Assembly (NCBI GenBank): GCA_023384575.1
Contig: JAHDVP010000015.1
Location: 50,145 to 114,144 of the forward strand
DNA length: 64,000 nt
Direction of reading: 5' to 3'
Origin: Acidobacteriota bacterium
GTDB taxonomy: Bacteria; Acidobacteriota; Vicinamibacteria; Vicinamibacterales; JAFNAJ01
Shown one piece after another: positions 1 through 8,633 of this stretch. A program made the position numbers and the translations under genes. The stretch's first letter is position 1, and every line of letters starts with the position of its first letter. The notes under the pieces were generated by a model. That model worked only from the letters and a program-made list of their open reading frames with translations. It made no database searches and was not told the DNA's origin.

Positions 1-2
1 GT

Positions 3-131
3 CTGACGCCGAAGGCCCTCGCGCTCGACATCGTGCGCGTGTTCCTCGACACGCCGTTTGCCGGCGACCGCCACGCGCGGCGCATCGACAAGATCGCCGC
101 ACTCGAACACGCGGGCGACCTCGGTCGCTGA
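3..131 (+). CDS. rpiB: RpiB ribose 5-phosphate isomerase B, C-terminal end (partial)
   Basis: The window opens inside a gene whose last 42 codons are visible, ending in TGA at 129-131. The frame encodes a tail with [18 protein letters not shown], which matches the C-terminal signature of RpiB/LacAB isomerases (FL..PFEGGRHARRVEKI). RpiB interconverts ribose 5-phosphate and ribulose 5-phosphate in the non-oxidative pentose phosphate pathway. It lies 22 bp ahead of glyA on the same strand, and an rpiB-glyA pair is a common bacterial arrangement, which supports the call. The start lies outside the window. The evidence is family recognition from a short tail only. Confidence 0.8.
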   Translation: MTPKALALDIVRVFLDTPFAGDRHARRIDKIAALEHAGDLGR

Positions 132-153
132 CCGTCGCCCCGGGGACAGCATC

Positions 154-1437
154 ATGAGCCAGCCCTCGTCACCTCCGCTCGCCGGCGTCCTTCGCACGCT
201 GGCCGACACCGATCCCGAAGTCGCGACGGCGATCCGCGACGAGGTCCGCCGGCAGAACACGGGGCTCGAGCTGATCGCCTCGGAGAACTTCGTGTCCGAG
301 GCGGTGCTCCGCGCCATGGGCTCGGTGATGACGAACAAGTACGCCGAGGGGTACCCGGGCAGGCGGTACTACGGCGGCTGCGAGTTCGTCGACGTCGCCG
401 AGTCGCTCGCCATCTCGCGGGCGAAGACGCTCTTCGGGGCCGAACACGCCAACGTGCAGCCCCACTCGGGCGCGCAGGCGAACATGGCCGTCTACGTGGC
501 GCACCTGCAGCCGGGCGACACGATCCTCGGCATGAACCTCGCCCACGGCGGCCACCTCACCCACGGGCACCCGCTGAACTTCTCGGGCAAGTTCTACGCG
601 GTCGTGCCGTACGGCGTCCGCGCCGACGACGAACGGCTCGACTACGACGAGCTCGCGGCGAAGGCACGCGAGCACCGGCCGAGGCTCGTCATCGTCGGCG
701 CGAGCGCGTATCCGCGGGAGATCGACTTCGCCCGGATCGCGGCGGTCGCCACGGAGGTCGGGGCTCTGGTCATGACGGACATGGCCCACATCGCGGGCCT
801 CGTGGCGGCCGGTGTGCACCCGAGCCCGGTACCGCATTCCGACTACGTGACGACCACGACCCACAAGACGCTCCGCGGCCCCCGCGGCGGTCTCATCCTC
901 TCGAGGGCCACCTTCGCGAAGGACATCGACCGCGCGGTGTTCCCTGGCGTGCAGGGCGGGCCGCTCATGCACGTGATCGCCGCAAAGGCGGTGTGCTTCA
1001 AGGAGGCGCTCGAGCCCGGCTTCGCCGCGTACCAGCGGCAGGTCGTCGCCAACGCGAGGGCGCTCGCCGCCGCCCTCGCCGACGCCGGCTTCCGCCTCGT
1101 CAGCGGCGGTACCGACAACCACCTGATGCTCGTCGACGTCTTCTCGAAGGGCCTCACCGGCAAGCTCGCCGAGGCGGCGCTCGGCAGGGCGGGCATCACC
1201 GTGAACAAGAACGCCATCCCGTTCGACACGCACCCGCCGATGGTGGCGAGCGGGATCCGCATCGGCACGCCGGCGGTCACGACGCGGGGCATGCGCGAGA
1301 CCGAGATGGGCCGCATCGCCGAGTTGATCGCCCGGGCCCTCGCGGCGCCCGAGGACGAAGCCGCGCTCGCCATGGTCCGCGCGGAAGTCGAGACGCTGTG
1401 CCGGACGTTCCCCCTGTACCCGGAAACGGGGGCCTGA
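154..1437 (+). CDS. glyA: Serine hydroxymethyltransferase
   Basis: A 427-residue PLP enzyme that converts serine and tetrahydrofolate to glycine and 5,10-methylene-THF, the main source of one-carbon units in the cytoplasm. Visible family motifs are [10 protein letters not shown] near the N-terminus, [27 protein letters not shown], and [14 protein letters not shown], in which Lys238 is the expected PLP Schiff-base lysine. Length matches the family (about 415-430 aa). ATG 154 was chosen because the frame upstream of it only reads the rpiB tail in another frame, and the conserved N-terminus begins there. The stop at 1435-1437 lies inside the 5' end of the downstream helicase gene, so the two are probably co-transcribed. 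Confidence 0.97.
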   Translation: MSQPSSPPLAGVLRTLADTDPEVATAIRDEVRRQNTGLELIASENFVSEAVLRAMGSVMTNKYAEGYPGRRYYGGCEFVDVAESLAISRAKTLFGAEHANVQPHSGAQANMAVYVAHLQPGDTILGMNLAHGGHLTHGHPLNFSGKFYAVVPYGVRADDERLDYDELAAKAREHRPRLVIVGASAYPREIDFARIAAVATEVGALVMTDMAHIAGLVAAGVHPSPVPHSDYVTTTTHKTLRGPRGGLILSRATFAKDIDRAVFPGVQGGPLMHVIAAKAVCFKEALEPGFAAYQRQVVANARALAAALADAGFRLVSGGTDNHLMLVDVFSKGLTGKLAEAALGRAGITVNKNAIPFDTHPPMVASGIRIGTPAVTTRGMRETEMGRIAELIARALAAPEDEAALAMVRAEVETLCRTFPLYPETGA

Positions 1438-3383
1438 TCGACGCCGTCCGGCAGGCGTTCGCCCCGGACGGGCACCTCGCCCGGACGCTCGACGGCTTCG
1501 AGCTTCGCCCGGGTCAGCAGGCGATGGCCGAAGCGGTGGCCTCGGTGTTCGACCGCGGAGGGCACCTGCTCGCCGAGGCGGGTACGGGCACGGGCAAGAC
1601 GCTCGCGTACCTCATTCCGGCGATCCTCGCGCGCGAGCGAGTCGTCGTCTCGACCGGCACCAAGAACCTTCAGGAACAGATTCTCGAGAAGGACCTCCCC
1701 GTCCTGCGCCAGGCCCTCGGGACGCCGTTCACCGCCACCTGCATGAAGGGGCGCGGCAACTATCTGTGTCTTCATCGCTTCGAGGCGTTCCGGGCGGCGC
1801 CGACGCTCGAAACGCCCGCCGACCGCGTCGCGCTGGCCCTGCTCGAGCACTGGGCGCCGACGACGACCGTGGGCGACCGCGCCGAGGTCGACGAACTGCC
1901 CGAGCAGGTGTCGTTCTGGAACGACGTCGCCGCGACGACGGACAACTGCCTCGGGGCCGAGTGCCCCCGGTTCGCCGACTGCTTCGTGACGCGCATGCGG
2001 CAGCGGGCGGCGGCCTCCGACGTGGTGATCGTCAACCATCACCTGCTCTGTGCGGACGCCGCGCTTCGCCACCACGACTTCGGCGAGGTCGTGCCCGAGA
2101 CGCCGTGGCTGGTCGTCGACGAAGCCCACCAGCTCGAGGACGTCGTCACGCAGTACTTCGGCGTGGCCGTCAGCAGTCACCGCGTCGAGGACCTGGCGCG
2201 CGAAGGCCGCCGCGTCGCACGCGGCAGCCCGTCGCCCGACGCCATCGAGCGGGCCGCGGCGCACGTCGACACGTGCGCGCGGGGGTTCTTCGCCGACCTG
2301 CAATGGGGACGGGCAGCGGCGACGACGCGCGCGGCGAGGGAGGGCCTCTTCGACGAACGCGTGCGCCTGACGCCAGACTTGCTCGACCTGGCCGGCGAGT
2401 CGGGGCTCGAGCTGACGGGCGCGCTCGATGCCCTCGCCCGGACCGCGGCCAGCCTGCCCGACGCGTCGGAAGACGTGCGTTCGGTCGGTCGTCGCGCAGG
2501 CGAGCTCGGCCACGACCTGCGCATGCTGCTGCGCGCGGAGGACCCCGCGTTCGTCTACTTCCTGGAGGTCCGGGGCCGCACGGTGTTCCTCCGCGCCACG
2601 CCCATCGACGTGGCGGCCATCGTCCGGAGCGCGCTGGTCGACCGGTTCCGATCGGTCGTGTTCACCTCGGCGACCCTGGCGGTCGACGCGTCGTTCGCCT
2701 ACGCGAAGGCCAGGCTGGGCGTGAACGAAGCCGAGAGCATCCGCCTGCCGTCGGAGTTCGACTACCGGTCGCAGGCCCTGCTCTACCTACCGCCACGCAT
2801 GCCCGACCCCCGCTCGCCGTCGTTCGGCGAACACGCGGCGCGCGAGGTCGTCGAGATCCTCCAGCGCACGGAGGGCCGGGCCTTCGTCCTCTTCACGAGC
2901 TACGCCACGCTCCGCGACGTGCAGGCGAGGATTGCCTCCCGCCTGCCCTACCCGCTGATGGTGCAAGGCACCGCGCCCCGCTCGCTGCTCGTCGACGCGT
3001 TCCGCGGGACGCCGAATGCCGTCCTGCTCGCCACCTCGAGCTTCTGGCAGGGCGTCGACGTCGCGGGCGAGGCGCTGAGCTGCGTGGTCGTCGACAAGCT
3101 GCCATTTGCCTCGCCCGCCGACCCGATCGTCCAGGCTCGGATCGAGGCCATCGCCGCGCGGGGGGGTGACGCCTTCTCGGACTACCAGGTGCCGTTTGCT
3201 ATCCTGACCCTGCTGCAGGGGCTCGGCCGCCTGCTGCGCACCCGGAGCGACCGTGGCGTGCTCGCGGTGCTCGACCCGAGGCTGCGGACCAAGGGGTACG
3301 GCCGGCGGTTCCTCGAGGCCCTGCCGCCGGCGCCGATCACGCACCGGCTCGACGACATCGAGCGGTTCTTCGCCGCCCCGTAG
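1398..3383 (+). CDS. DinG/XPD-family ATP-dependent DNA helicase with Fe-S cluster
   Basis: A superfamily 2 helicase of the Rad3/XPD/DinG group, predicted to unwind DNA 5'-3' during repair. From the proposed GTG the Walker A motif AGTGTGKT is at residues 61-68 and the DEAH box at 241-244. Four cysteines (C124, C184, C189, C195) fall between helicase motifs Ia and II, where this family binds a 4Fe-4S cluster. The C-terminal half carries [11 protein letters not shown] and the motif VI-like [14 protein letters not shown]. The start is uncertain. The Q-motif-like [13 protein letters not shown] must be included, so ATG 1524 is too late. GTG 1398 (661 aa) overlaps glyA by 40 bp. No exonuclease domain is present, unlike Gram-positive DinG. 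Confidence 0.88.
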   Translation: MPDVPPVPGNGGLIDAVRQAFAPDGHLARTLDGFELRPGQQAMAEAVASVFDRGGHLLAEAGTGTGKTLAYLIPAILARERVVVSTGTKNLQEQILEKDLPVLRQALGTPFTATCMKGRGNYLCLHRFEAFRAAPTLETPADRVALALLEHWAPTTTVGDRAEVDELPEQVSFWNDVAATTDNCLGAECPRFADCFVTRMRQRAAASDVVIVNHHLLCADAALRHHDFGEVVPETPWLVVDEAHQLEDVVTQYFGVAVSSHRVEDLAREGRRVARGSPSPDAIERAAAHVDTCARGFFADLQWGRAAATTRAAREGLFDERVRLTPDLLDLAGESGLELTGALDALARTAASLPDASEDVRSVGRRAGELGHDLRMLLRAEDPAFVYFLEVRGRTVFLRATPIDVAAIVRSALVDRFRSVVFTSATLAVDASFAYAKARLGVNEAESIRLPSEFDYRSQALLYLPPRMPDPRSPSFGEHAAREVVEILQRTEGRAFVLFTSYATLRDVQARIASRLPYPLMVQGTAPRSLLVDAFRGTPNAVLLATSSFWQGVDVAGEALSCVVVDKLPFASPADPIVQARIEAIAARGGDAFSDYQVPFAILTLLQGLGRLLRTRSDRGVLAVLDPRLRTKGYGRRFLEALPPAPITHRLDDIERFFAAP

Positions 3384-3403
3384 GACGGCACGGCGGGACT
3401 CGC

Positions 3404-3427
3404 CGCGCCGGGGCACCACCCCGCGCG
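3404..3427. terminator. GC-rich hairpin between convergent genes
   Basis: CGCG-C-CGGGG, a CACCA loop, then CCCCG-CGCG forms a nine-pair stem with one bulged C. It lies between the helicase stop (3383) and the end of the minus-strand VWFA gene (3440). There is no T-run on either side, so this is only a candidate bidirectional terminator. Confidence 0.35.
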
Positions 3428-3439
3428 CCGACGGGGACG

Positions 3440-4369
3440 TCACCGCCCGGCGACGTAACCTCGGCGATGCCGGACCTTCAGGGACGGATCCGCGAGGCGC
3501 ACCCGGATCGAGTGGTAGGTGTCGTCGGCCGGACGGGGCGCGGCGTACCCCAGGAGGTACTGCGAGTTCAGCTCCTCGGCGATGCGGGCGGTCGCATCGA
3601 CGAGGTCCACGCTGTCGCGGACGATCTCGGTGTAGCCGCCCGAATCGTCGGTGATTTCGCGCAGGGCGTACGGATCGGGACGACCGCTCACGGGCCGCCG
3701 CCCGGGCTGGTCGATGGCGATGGCGTAGACGAACGCGTCGCTGCGCCTCAACTCGGCGCGCAGCCGCGGCAGTCCGATGTCGCTGGCCGTGTCGGCGCCG
3801 TCGGAGATCACGACGAGGGCGGCGCGCTGGTGACGCCGCGTGTCGAACCGAGGCAGGGCATCGGCGATCGCGTCGTACATGGCCGTGCCTCCGGAAGGCA
3901 CGACCGCGTCGAGCACGTGCGCCAGACTGGCGGGCTGCAGTGTCCACGGGGCGATCTCGCGCGGGCGATGGTTGAAGGCGACGAGAAACGCCTCGTCCTC
4001 CGGGTCGAGCAGGTCGCTCACGAATCGGCGGAGCGCGAAGCGCGCGTCCTCGATGCGACGGCCCGTCATGCTCTCGCTCACGTCGAGCACGATGCCGAGG
4101 CTGACCGGCACGCGATCGGTCACAAACTGCGTGAGCGGCTGCGGGTCGCCGTTGTCGGAGACGCGAAAGTCGCTGGCCGTGAGACCGGTGACCAGCCGGC
4201 CGTCGGCATCGCGCACGGTCGCCGTCACCATGACGACGTCGACGCGACCGCGCCACTGCGGCGTCCCGCCCGGAGCGACCGGCACGACCGGCGACTGGCG
4301 GGCGTCCGCCACGAGGACGGCGGCGACGATCGCGACGACACCGGCGGCGAATCGGGTGGAGGCGCGCAT
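3440..4369 (-). CDS. Secreted VWFA-related protein (acidobacterial type)
   Basis: A 309-residue exported protein with one von Willebrand A domain. The first 23 residues (MRASTRFAAGVVAIVAAVLVADA) form a signal peptide. The MIDAS metal site is visible as DVSES, a downstream Thr in PSGGTAMYDA and Asp in VISDGADTAS. A domain before it (VTATVRDADGRLVTGLTASDFRVSDNG) and the C-terminal pattern LNSQYLLGYAAPRPADDTYHSIRV are typical of the VWFA-related family expanded in Acidobacteria (known to me as TIGR03436). Its ligand is unknown. ATG 4369 was preferred over ATG 4390 because it begins the signal peptide directly and has AGGG upstream. It diverges from dam with only 41 bp between the start codons. 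Confidence 0.85.
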   Translation of the reverse strand: MRASTRFAAGVVAIVAAVLVADARQSPVVPVAPGGTPQWRGRVDVVMVTATVRDADGRLVTGLTASDFRVSDNGDPQPLTQFVTDRVPVSLGIVLDVSESMTGRRIEDARFALRRFVSDLLDPEDEAFLVAFNHRPREIAPWTLQPASLAHVLDAVVPSGGTAMYDAIADALPRFDTRRHQRAALVVISDGADTASDIGLPRLRAELRRSDAFVYAIAIDQPGRRPVSGRPDPYALREITDDSGGYTEIVRDSVDLVDATARIAEELNSQYLLGYAAPRPADDTYHSIRVRLADPSLKVRHRRGYVAGR

Positions 4370-4389
4370 GACCCTGGCCTGATCCCGCA

Positions 4390-4398
4390 TGCTACACT
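4390..4398 (+). promoter_or_regulatory. Extended -10 element upstream of dam
   Basis: TGC-TACACT reads as an extended -10 (TGN plus a TANNNT hexamer) and is followed by TT. Only 12 nt separate it from ATG 4411, and no convincing -35 or Shine-Dalgarno sequence is seen. The same TGCTACACTTT string occurs before the zinc-ribbon gene at 23549. Confidence 0.35.
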
Positions 4399-4410
4399 TT
4401 CGGCGACGGC

Positions 4411-5466
4411 ATGTCCCCAGCACTCGCCCAGGCCACTGGCGTGGCCCGCGCCCCAGCCCGCACGCCAAACGGCGCCGGCCCGGCTGCGGCCCGACCCTTC
4501 CTCAAGTGGGCCGGCGGGAAACGGCAGCTCCTGCCGGCGCTGCGCCCGTTCTACCCGGGCCAGTTCGGCGCCTACTTCGAGCCGTTCGTGGGCAGCGGCG
4601 CGGTGTTCTTCGATCTGCACCAGCTCGGGCGCCTCGATGGCCACCGCGCGACCCTCGCCGACACCAACCTCGATGTCGTCGCGTGCTACGAGGCCATCCA
4701 GCACGACGTCGCGCCGGTCGTCCGCCATCTGCGCGCGCTCGAGGCCCGGCACGCGCAGGATGGGGAGGCGTGCTATTACGACGTTCGCGACCGCCACTTC
4801 AACCCGCTGCGCCGGCGCCCTGGGGCGCTCCGCCGCCATCGCGCTCGACTCGCCGCGATGGTGATCTACCTGAACCGCACCGGGTTCAACGGGCTGTTCC
4901 GGTTGAACGCCGCGGGCGATTTCAACGTCCCGACCGGGCGGTACGCGCATCCCCGGATCTGTGACGCTGACAACCTGCGCGCCGTCGGCCACGCGCTCAG
5001 ACGCGGCCGCGTCGACATGCGCGCCGGGTCGTTCGAGTTCGTGCTCGACGAGGCCCGGCCCGGAGACTTCCTGTACTTCGATCCGCCGTACGCCCCGGTT
5101 TCACCGACGGCCCGCTTCACCCATTACACGTCCGGAGGCTTCGGCGACGACGACCAGCGGCGGCTCCAGGCCACCGTGGTCGAGCTGGCGTCTCGCGGCT
5201 GTCAGGTCCTCGTGTCGAACTCCGTGGCCCCGATCGTCCACGACCTGTACGTGGCGAGCGGGACGGCTCGCGCGGCCGGCCTGGAGGTCCACCGCGTACC
5301 GGCGCGTCGCGCCATCAATTCGGCCGCCGGCCGACGGGGCGTCGTCGACGAGTTCGTCATCACGAACATCCGGCCCGACCGCCTCGCGACACCCGCTCCG
5401 ACCGGTGGTTTGCACCGCGACGGGCGTGGCGAGTGGATGCCGGCACCCCTCGAGCTCCGGCGTTGA
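4411..5466 (+). CDS. D12-class N6-adenine DNA methyltransferase (Dam-like)
   Basis: A 351-residue class alpha adenine methylase that transfers a methyl group from S-adenosylmethionine to N6 of adenine. The SAM-binding motif FLKWAGGK is at residues 30-37, EPFVGSGAVFFDL follows, and the catalytic DPPY is at 224-227. The region in between (MVIYLNRTGFNGLFRLNAAGDFNVPTG) matches Dam/DpnM enzymes, which usually modify GATC; specificity cannot be read here. No restriction endonuclease gene is adjacent, so it appears to be an orphan methylase with a possible role in mismatch repair strand choice, replication timing or gene regulation. About 25 N-terminal residues rich in Ala and Pro precede the conserved domain, so a later start is possible, but no better in-frame start is obvious. 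Confidence 0.9.
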   Translation: MSPALAQATGVARAPARTPNGAGPAAARPFLKWAGGKRQLLPALRPFYPGQFGAYFEPFVGSGAVFFDLHQLGRLDGHRATLADTNLDVVACYEAIQHDVAPVVRHLRALEARHAQDGEACYYDVRDRHFNPLRRRPGALRRHRARLAAMVIYLNRTGFNGLFRLNAAGDFNVPTGRYAHPRICDADNLRAVGHALRRGRVDMRAGSFEFVLDEARPGDFLYFDPPYAPVSPTARFTHYTSGGFGDDDQRRLQATVVELASRGCQVLVSNSVAPIVHDLYVASGTARAAGLEVHRVPARRAINSAAGRRGVVDEFVITNIRPDRLATPAPTGGLHRDGRGEWMPAPLELRR

Positions 5467-5533
5467 GCCCGCCGGAACGTCGCCCGCCACACCGGCACTG
5501 ACGCCGGTCGGACCGCCGGTTTGCTGCCGAAAA

Positions 5534-5558
5534 GCGGTCCCCGCGACGCGGGGACCGC
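5534..5558 (-). terminator. Perfect 11-bp hairpin with a T-run only on the minus strand
   Basis: GCGGTCCCCGC, a GAC loop and its exact complement form a perfect stem of 11 bp. It is preceded on the plus strand by AAAA, so read on the minus strand the hairpin is followed by TTTT, like an intrinsic terminator. It lies between dam and the TPR gene, both on the plus strand. A weaker hairpin (ACCGGC...GCCGGT) lies just before it. It may stop antisense transcription, or simply help end dam transcripts. Confidence 0.4.
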
Positions 5559-5623
5559 CGGAGTGGGTGTAAACTGAGGCCAGCCGACCGGTCCCCAGGT
5601 CCATTCTTCCGGAGGGTGTATAC

Positions 5624-6595
5624 ATGCTTCGTGACATTCTCAGCCGCCGGATGGTGACGCTTGCCGCGCTCGTCACCGCCGTCGCGCTCAGTGTTCCTGC
5701 GTTCGCCCAGTCCACCGGGATGGTCAAGGGAAAGGTCGTCGACGGGGCGGGCAACCTGGTCGACGGCGCGAAGGTCGTCATCGAGTTCCTCGATGGCGTG
5801 ACCCGCAAGTACGAGACCAAGACCAACCGTCGCGGCGAGTTCATCCAGATCGGCCTGAGCTCGGGCAACTACCGTGTCACCGCGTCGAAGGACGGCGTGG
5901 GCGCGCAGGCCTTCGACGTCAGGGTGAGGCTCGGGCAGACCGCCGAGGTCAACTTCCAACTCGTGCCGGGTGGCGCGGCCGAGATGATGTCACCCGAGGA
6001 GGCGAAGAAGCTCGAGGCCTTCAAGAAGATCTTCGAGGCCGGCGTCGCCGCCAGCAACGCCGGCGATCACGACGGCGCCATCGCGAGCTTCCAGGAGGCG
6101 CTGGTCGCCGATCCCGACTGTTACGCTTGCCAGTACAACATCGGCGGGTCGCACGCCGCGAAGAAGGACTTCCTGGCGGCCGAGGAAGCGTTCAAGAAGG
6201 CCATCGCCATGCGGCCCGACTCCCCCGAGCCGTACAACGCGCTCGCCAACGTCTACAACGCCGAGCGCAAGTTCGACGAGGCCGCGAAGATGACCGAGGA
6301 AGCGGCCAAGCGCGTCGGGGCGGGCGGTGCCGGCGCCGGCGACGCGGACTCGCTGTTCAACCAGGGCGTGATCTTCTGGAACGCCGGCAAGATTCCCGAC
6401 GCGAAGAAGCAGTTCGAGCAGGCGGTCAAGCTGAACCCGAACATGGCCGACGCACACTACTGGCTCGGCATGGCGCTGCTCAACGAGGGCAACCTGCCCT
6501 CAGCGGCCGAGCACTTCGACGCCTACGTGAACCTCGCGCCGGACGGGCAATACGCCGACCAGGCCAAGGGCGTGCTGTCGCAGATCAAGAAGTGA
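5624..6595 (+). CDS. Exported TPR protein with carboxypeptidase-regulatory-like domain
   Basis: A 323-residue protein with a signal peptide (about residues 1-28, ending in PAFAQ). A beta-sandwich domain of the carboxypeptidase-regulatory type follows (GMVKGKVVDGAGNLVDGAKV...GNYRVTASKDG, about 30-110). From about 125 to the end come at least four tetratricopeptide units such as GDHDGAIASFQEALVADP, KDFLAAEEAFKKAIAMRP and GKIPDAKKQFEQAVKLNP. It is probably a periplasmic or outer-membrane-associated scaffold; its partner is unknown. A strong GGAGGG ribosome binding site lies 7 nt before ATG 5624. Its stop overlaps the GTG start of yggS, implying coupled translation. Confidence 0.85.
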   Translation: MLRDILSRRMVTLAALVTAVALSVPAFAQSTGMVKGKVVDGAGNLVDGAKVVIEFLDGVTRKYETKTNRRGEFIQIGLSSGNYRVTASKDGVGAQAFDVRVRLGQTAEVNFQLVPGGAAEMMSPEEAKKLEAFKKIFEAGVAASNAGDHDGAIASFQEALVADPDCYACQYNIGGSHAAKKDFLAAEEAFKKAIAMRPDSPEPYNALANVYNAERKFDEAAKMTEEAAKRVGAGGAGAGDADSLFNQGVIFWNAGKIPDAKKQFEQAVKLNPNMADAHYWLGMALLNEGNLPSAAEHFDAYVNLAPDGQYADQAKGVLSQIKK

Positions 6596-7302
6596 CCGAC
6601 GCGCCCCTCGCCGAGATCGTCGGCGAACACGTGCGGGCGGTCCGTTCGCGCATCGAACGGGCCGCCGCCCGGGCCAGCCGCGCCCCTTCCTCCGTCCGTC
6701 TCATCGCAGTCTCCAAGACCTTCGGGCCGGACCACGTCAGGGCGGCGATGGCGGCTGGCCAGACGGAGTTCGGCGAGAACCGCGTCCAGGAAGCCCTACA
6801 GAAAATCGACGCTCTGGCCGACACCAGATGTGGGTGGCACCTGATCGGGCACCTGCAGTCGAACAAGGCCCGAAAAGCGGTCGGTCCGTTCGTGATGGTG
6901 CAGTCGGTCGACAGCCTCGATCTGCTCCTCCGGCTCGAACGGGTCGCCGGTGAGGCCGCCCACCAGATCGAGGTGCTGGTGCAGGCCGACCTGGCCGGCG
7001 AGGCGACGAAGTTCGGCGCGCCTCCGGGCGAGGTCGACCGCATGTTCGACGCCGCGGCGCGCCTCGAGGCGGTCCGGGTCGTCGGCCTGATGCTGCTGCC
7101 GCCGCTGTTTGACGACCCGGAGGCGACGCGGCCGTATTTCCGCCGCCTGCGCGCGCTGCGCGATGGGCTGGCCGCACGAGGCGTGCCGGCCGCGATGCTT
7201 CGCGAGCTGTCGATGGGCATGAGTCACGACTTCGAGGTCGCCATCGAGGAGGGCGCGACGATCGTCCGGGTCGGCAGCGCCATCTTCGGCGCCCGGAGTT
7301 GA
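6592..7302 (+). CDS. yggS: YggS-family PLP homeostasis protein
   Basis: A 236-residue PLP-binding barrel protein of the YggS/PROSC family, which balances free pyridoxal phosphate and amino-acid pools but has no known enzymatic reaction. Family motifs are clear: LIAVSKTF with the PLP lysine near residue 42, FGENRVQEA, WHLIGHLQSNKAR, ELSMGMSHDFEVAIEEG and VRVGSAIFGAR at the C-terminus. The start is a GTG at 6592 whose TG is shared with the TGA of the TPR gene. Upstream extension in this frame only reads the TPR gene. In many bacteria yggS lies next to divIVA and other division genes, as it does here. Confidence 0.95.
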   Translation: MTDAPLAEIVGEHVRAVRSRIERAAARASRAPSSVRLIAVSKTFGPDHVRAAMAAGQTEFGENRVQEALQKIDALADTRCGWHLIGHLQSNKARKAVGPFVMVQSVDSLDLLLRLERVAGEAAHQIEVLVQADLAGEATKFGAPPGEVDRMFDAAARLEAVRVVGLMLLPPLFDDPEATRPYFRRLRALRDGLAARGVPAAMLRELSMGMSHDFEVAIEEGATIVRVGSAIFGARS

Positions 7303-7331
7303 GGGACAGGACGTCCCGGGGAGAACGTTCG

Positions 7332-7934
7332 ATGAAAGTCACGCCGCTCGATCTGCGCCAGACCCAGTTCGGGACCGCCATGCGCGGGTACGACAAGCAG
7401 GAGGTGCGCGGCTTCCTCAACGAGGCCGCCGATGCGTACGAGCAGGTGCTCCGCGACCTCGACCGGCTCCGCCAGGAGTTGCTGCGCGCCGAGGAGGCCC
7501 TCGCCGAGCACCGCGAGCGGGAAGTGAGCCTGCGGAACACGCTCCTGACGGCCCAGCGGCTCGCCGACCAGATTCGCGAGAACGCCGAGCAGGAGTCGAA
7601 GATGCTGATCCGCGAGGCCGAAGGCCGCGCCGACCTGATCCTGCAGAAGGCGCAGTCGCGGCTCGAGGAGGTCGACCGCGACATCCACGAACTCAAGCTC
7701 CGGCGCCGCGACGTCGAGGCCTCGCTCGAGGCGTCCATCGCCGGCCTGAACAACGCGCTGAGCTTCGTGCGGTCGAAGGACGCGGCCGAGAAGGACGACA
7801 AGCTGCTGCTGCACCGGCCGCGTCAGGCGGACGTGCCCGCCGCACCCGCGCCGAGGGAGGTGCGCGCGGCGGCGTCCGGCCACGGACCGATTCAGCTGCC
7901 ACCCTCGCCGCTCGGCCCCCCCGAGGCGCCCTGA
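7332..7934 (+). CDS. divIVA: DivIVA-domain coiled-coil protein
   Basis: A 200-residue protein starting with the DivIVA signature MKVTPLDLRQTQFGTAMRGYDKQEVRGFLNEAADAYEQ (residues 1-38), which targets members to curved or septal membrane. A long heptad coiled coil follows (about 30-160: LRQELLRAEEALAEHRERE, LADQIRENAEQESKMLIREAE), and a Pro-rich disordered tail ends it. DivIVA/GpsB proteins organise poles, septa or envelope growth. ATG 7332 was chosen because the domain begins at its first residue; an upstream frame extension reads the yggS end. It lies 29 bp after yggS and 29 bp before yggU, resembling the ylm/yggS-divIVA cluster of Gram-positive bacteria. Confidence 0.92.
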   Translation: MKVTPLDLRQTQFGTAMRGYDKQEVRGFLNEAADAYEQVLRDLDRLRQELLRAEEALAEHREREVSLRNTLLTAQRLADQIRENAEQESKMLIREAEGRADLILQKAQSRLEEVDRDIHELKLRRRDVEASLEASIAGLNNALSFVRSKDAAEKDDKLLLHRPRQADVPAAPAPREVRAAASGHGPIQLPPSPLGPPEAP

Positions 7935-7963
7935 CCCGGCCGAACGCCGGGTGACGGCGGGCC

Positions 7964-8263
7964 GTGCCGCCCCTCCCCTCGTTCCTGCACCCGCACTCCG
8001 ACGGCTGTCTCGTCGAGGTGCGTGTCGTCCCGCGGGCCGGCCGGACCGCGCTCGCCGGGGCGCGAGGTGGGGCGCTGCTCGTCCGCCTCGCCGCCGCACC
8101 CGTCGAGGGAGCCGCCAACGAGGCGTTGATCGAGCTGATCGCCGGGGCGCTCGGCGTGCCGAAGCGGCAGGTCGTCGTCGTCGCGGGTGCCCGCTCGCGG
8201 GCCAAGCGTGTCGTCGTCCACGGGCTCACGGCCGAGGCGGCCGCGCGGGCGCTCAGGGAATGA
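7964..8263 (+). CDS. YggU/DUF167 family protein
   Basis: A 99-residue protein of the DUF167 (YggU) family, a small alpha/beta fold of unknown function. Its core, VRVVPRAGRTALAG...ALLVRLAAAPVEGAANEALIELIAGALGVPKRQVVVVAGARSRAKRVVVHG, matches the family pattern VxPxA....G.....l.vrv.ApP.dGkAN..l...la..lgv....v.iv.G..sR.K. The start is GTG 7964; no in-frame ATG precedes the conserved core. The 3' end overlaps the convergent gene at 8253 by 11 bp. It follows divIVA closely and is probably in the same transcript. Confidence 0.9.
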   Translation: MPPLPSFLHPHSDGCLVEVRVVPRAGRTALAGARGGALLVRLAAAPVEGAANEALIELIAGALGVPKRQVVVVAGARSRAKRVVVHGLTAEAAARALRE

Positions 8264-8606
8264 GATCGCCGTACCTGGGCGGCTCACCCTCGACCTTGAC
8301 GACGAACTCCCAGGGGTAGGTGCGGGTGGGGAAGTACTCGAGGTCGACCCAGTAGCTGGCGTCGATGATCGTGACCTGGTTGACCTTCCTGACGCGGACC
8401 ACGTTCGGGTCGAGCGGCACGTCCATGCTCGTCGCCAGCGCCAGCACCCGCTGGCGAATGTCCTGCTCGCTGCGCGCGGCGGAGAACTTCGCGGTCTCGG
8501 CGACCGCGTCCTTGAACTTGATGTGGGTCCAGAACACCGGCGTGATCTTGAACCCGGCGTAGAGCACGAGCCCGACGACGAGAAGCTTGATCAGGTTGCG
8601 GAACAT
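8253..8606 (-). CDS. Small membrane-anchored protein of unknown function
   Basis: A 117-residue protein with one N-terminal hydrophobic segment (LIKLLVVGLVLYAGFKI, residues 5-21) and a soluble part probably in the periplasm. The pattern of one TM helix, a short helical region and a beta-rich tail (VNQVTIIDASYWVDLEYFPTRTYPWEFVVKVEG) resembles DUF4845-type proteins, but I cannot assign a family with confidence. It follows lepB on the same strand after a 27-bp gap, so it may share the lepA-lepB transcript. The last 11 bp overlap the convergent yggU. Confidence 0.75.
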   Translation of the reverse strand: MFRNLIKLLVVGLVLYAGFKITPVFWTHIKFKDAVAETAKFSAARSEQDIRQRVLALATSMDVPLDPNVVRVRKVNQVTIIDASYWVDLEYFPTRTYPWEFVVKVEGEPPRYGDLIP

Positions 8607-8633
8607 CGCTGCATCGCCTCCGGCGGGTCGAGG

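Noticed and set aside
169..1233. A 354-codon frame opposite glyA
   Set aside because: A typical GC-rich antisense frame with no motif; glyA is certain on the plus strand.
3467..4864. A plus-strand frame through the VWFA gene and into dam
   Set aside because: It lacks a domain, is opposite the secreted VWFA protein and off-frame with dam.
4411..5466. A complete restriction-modification system
   Set aside because: Only the methylase is present; no endonuclease or specificity gene lies within several kilobases.
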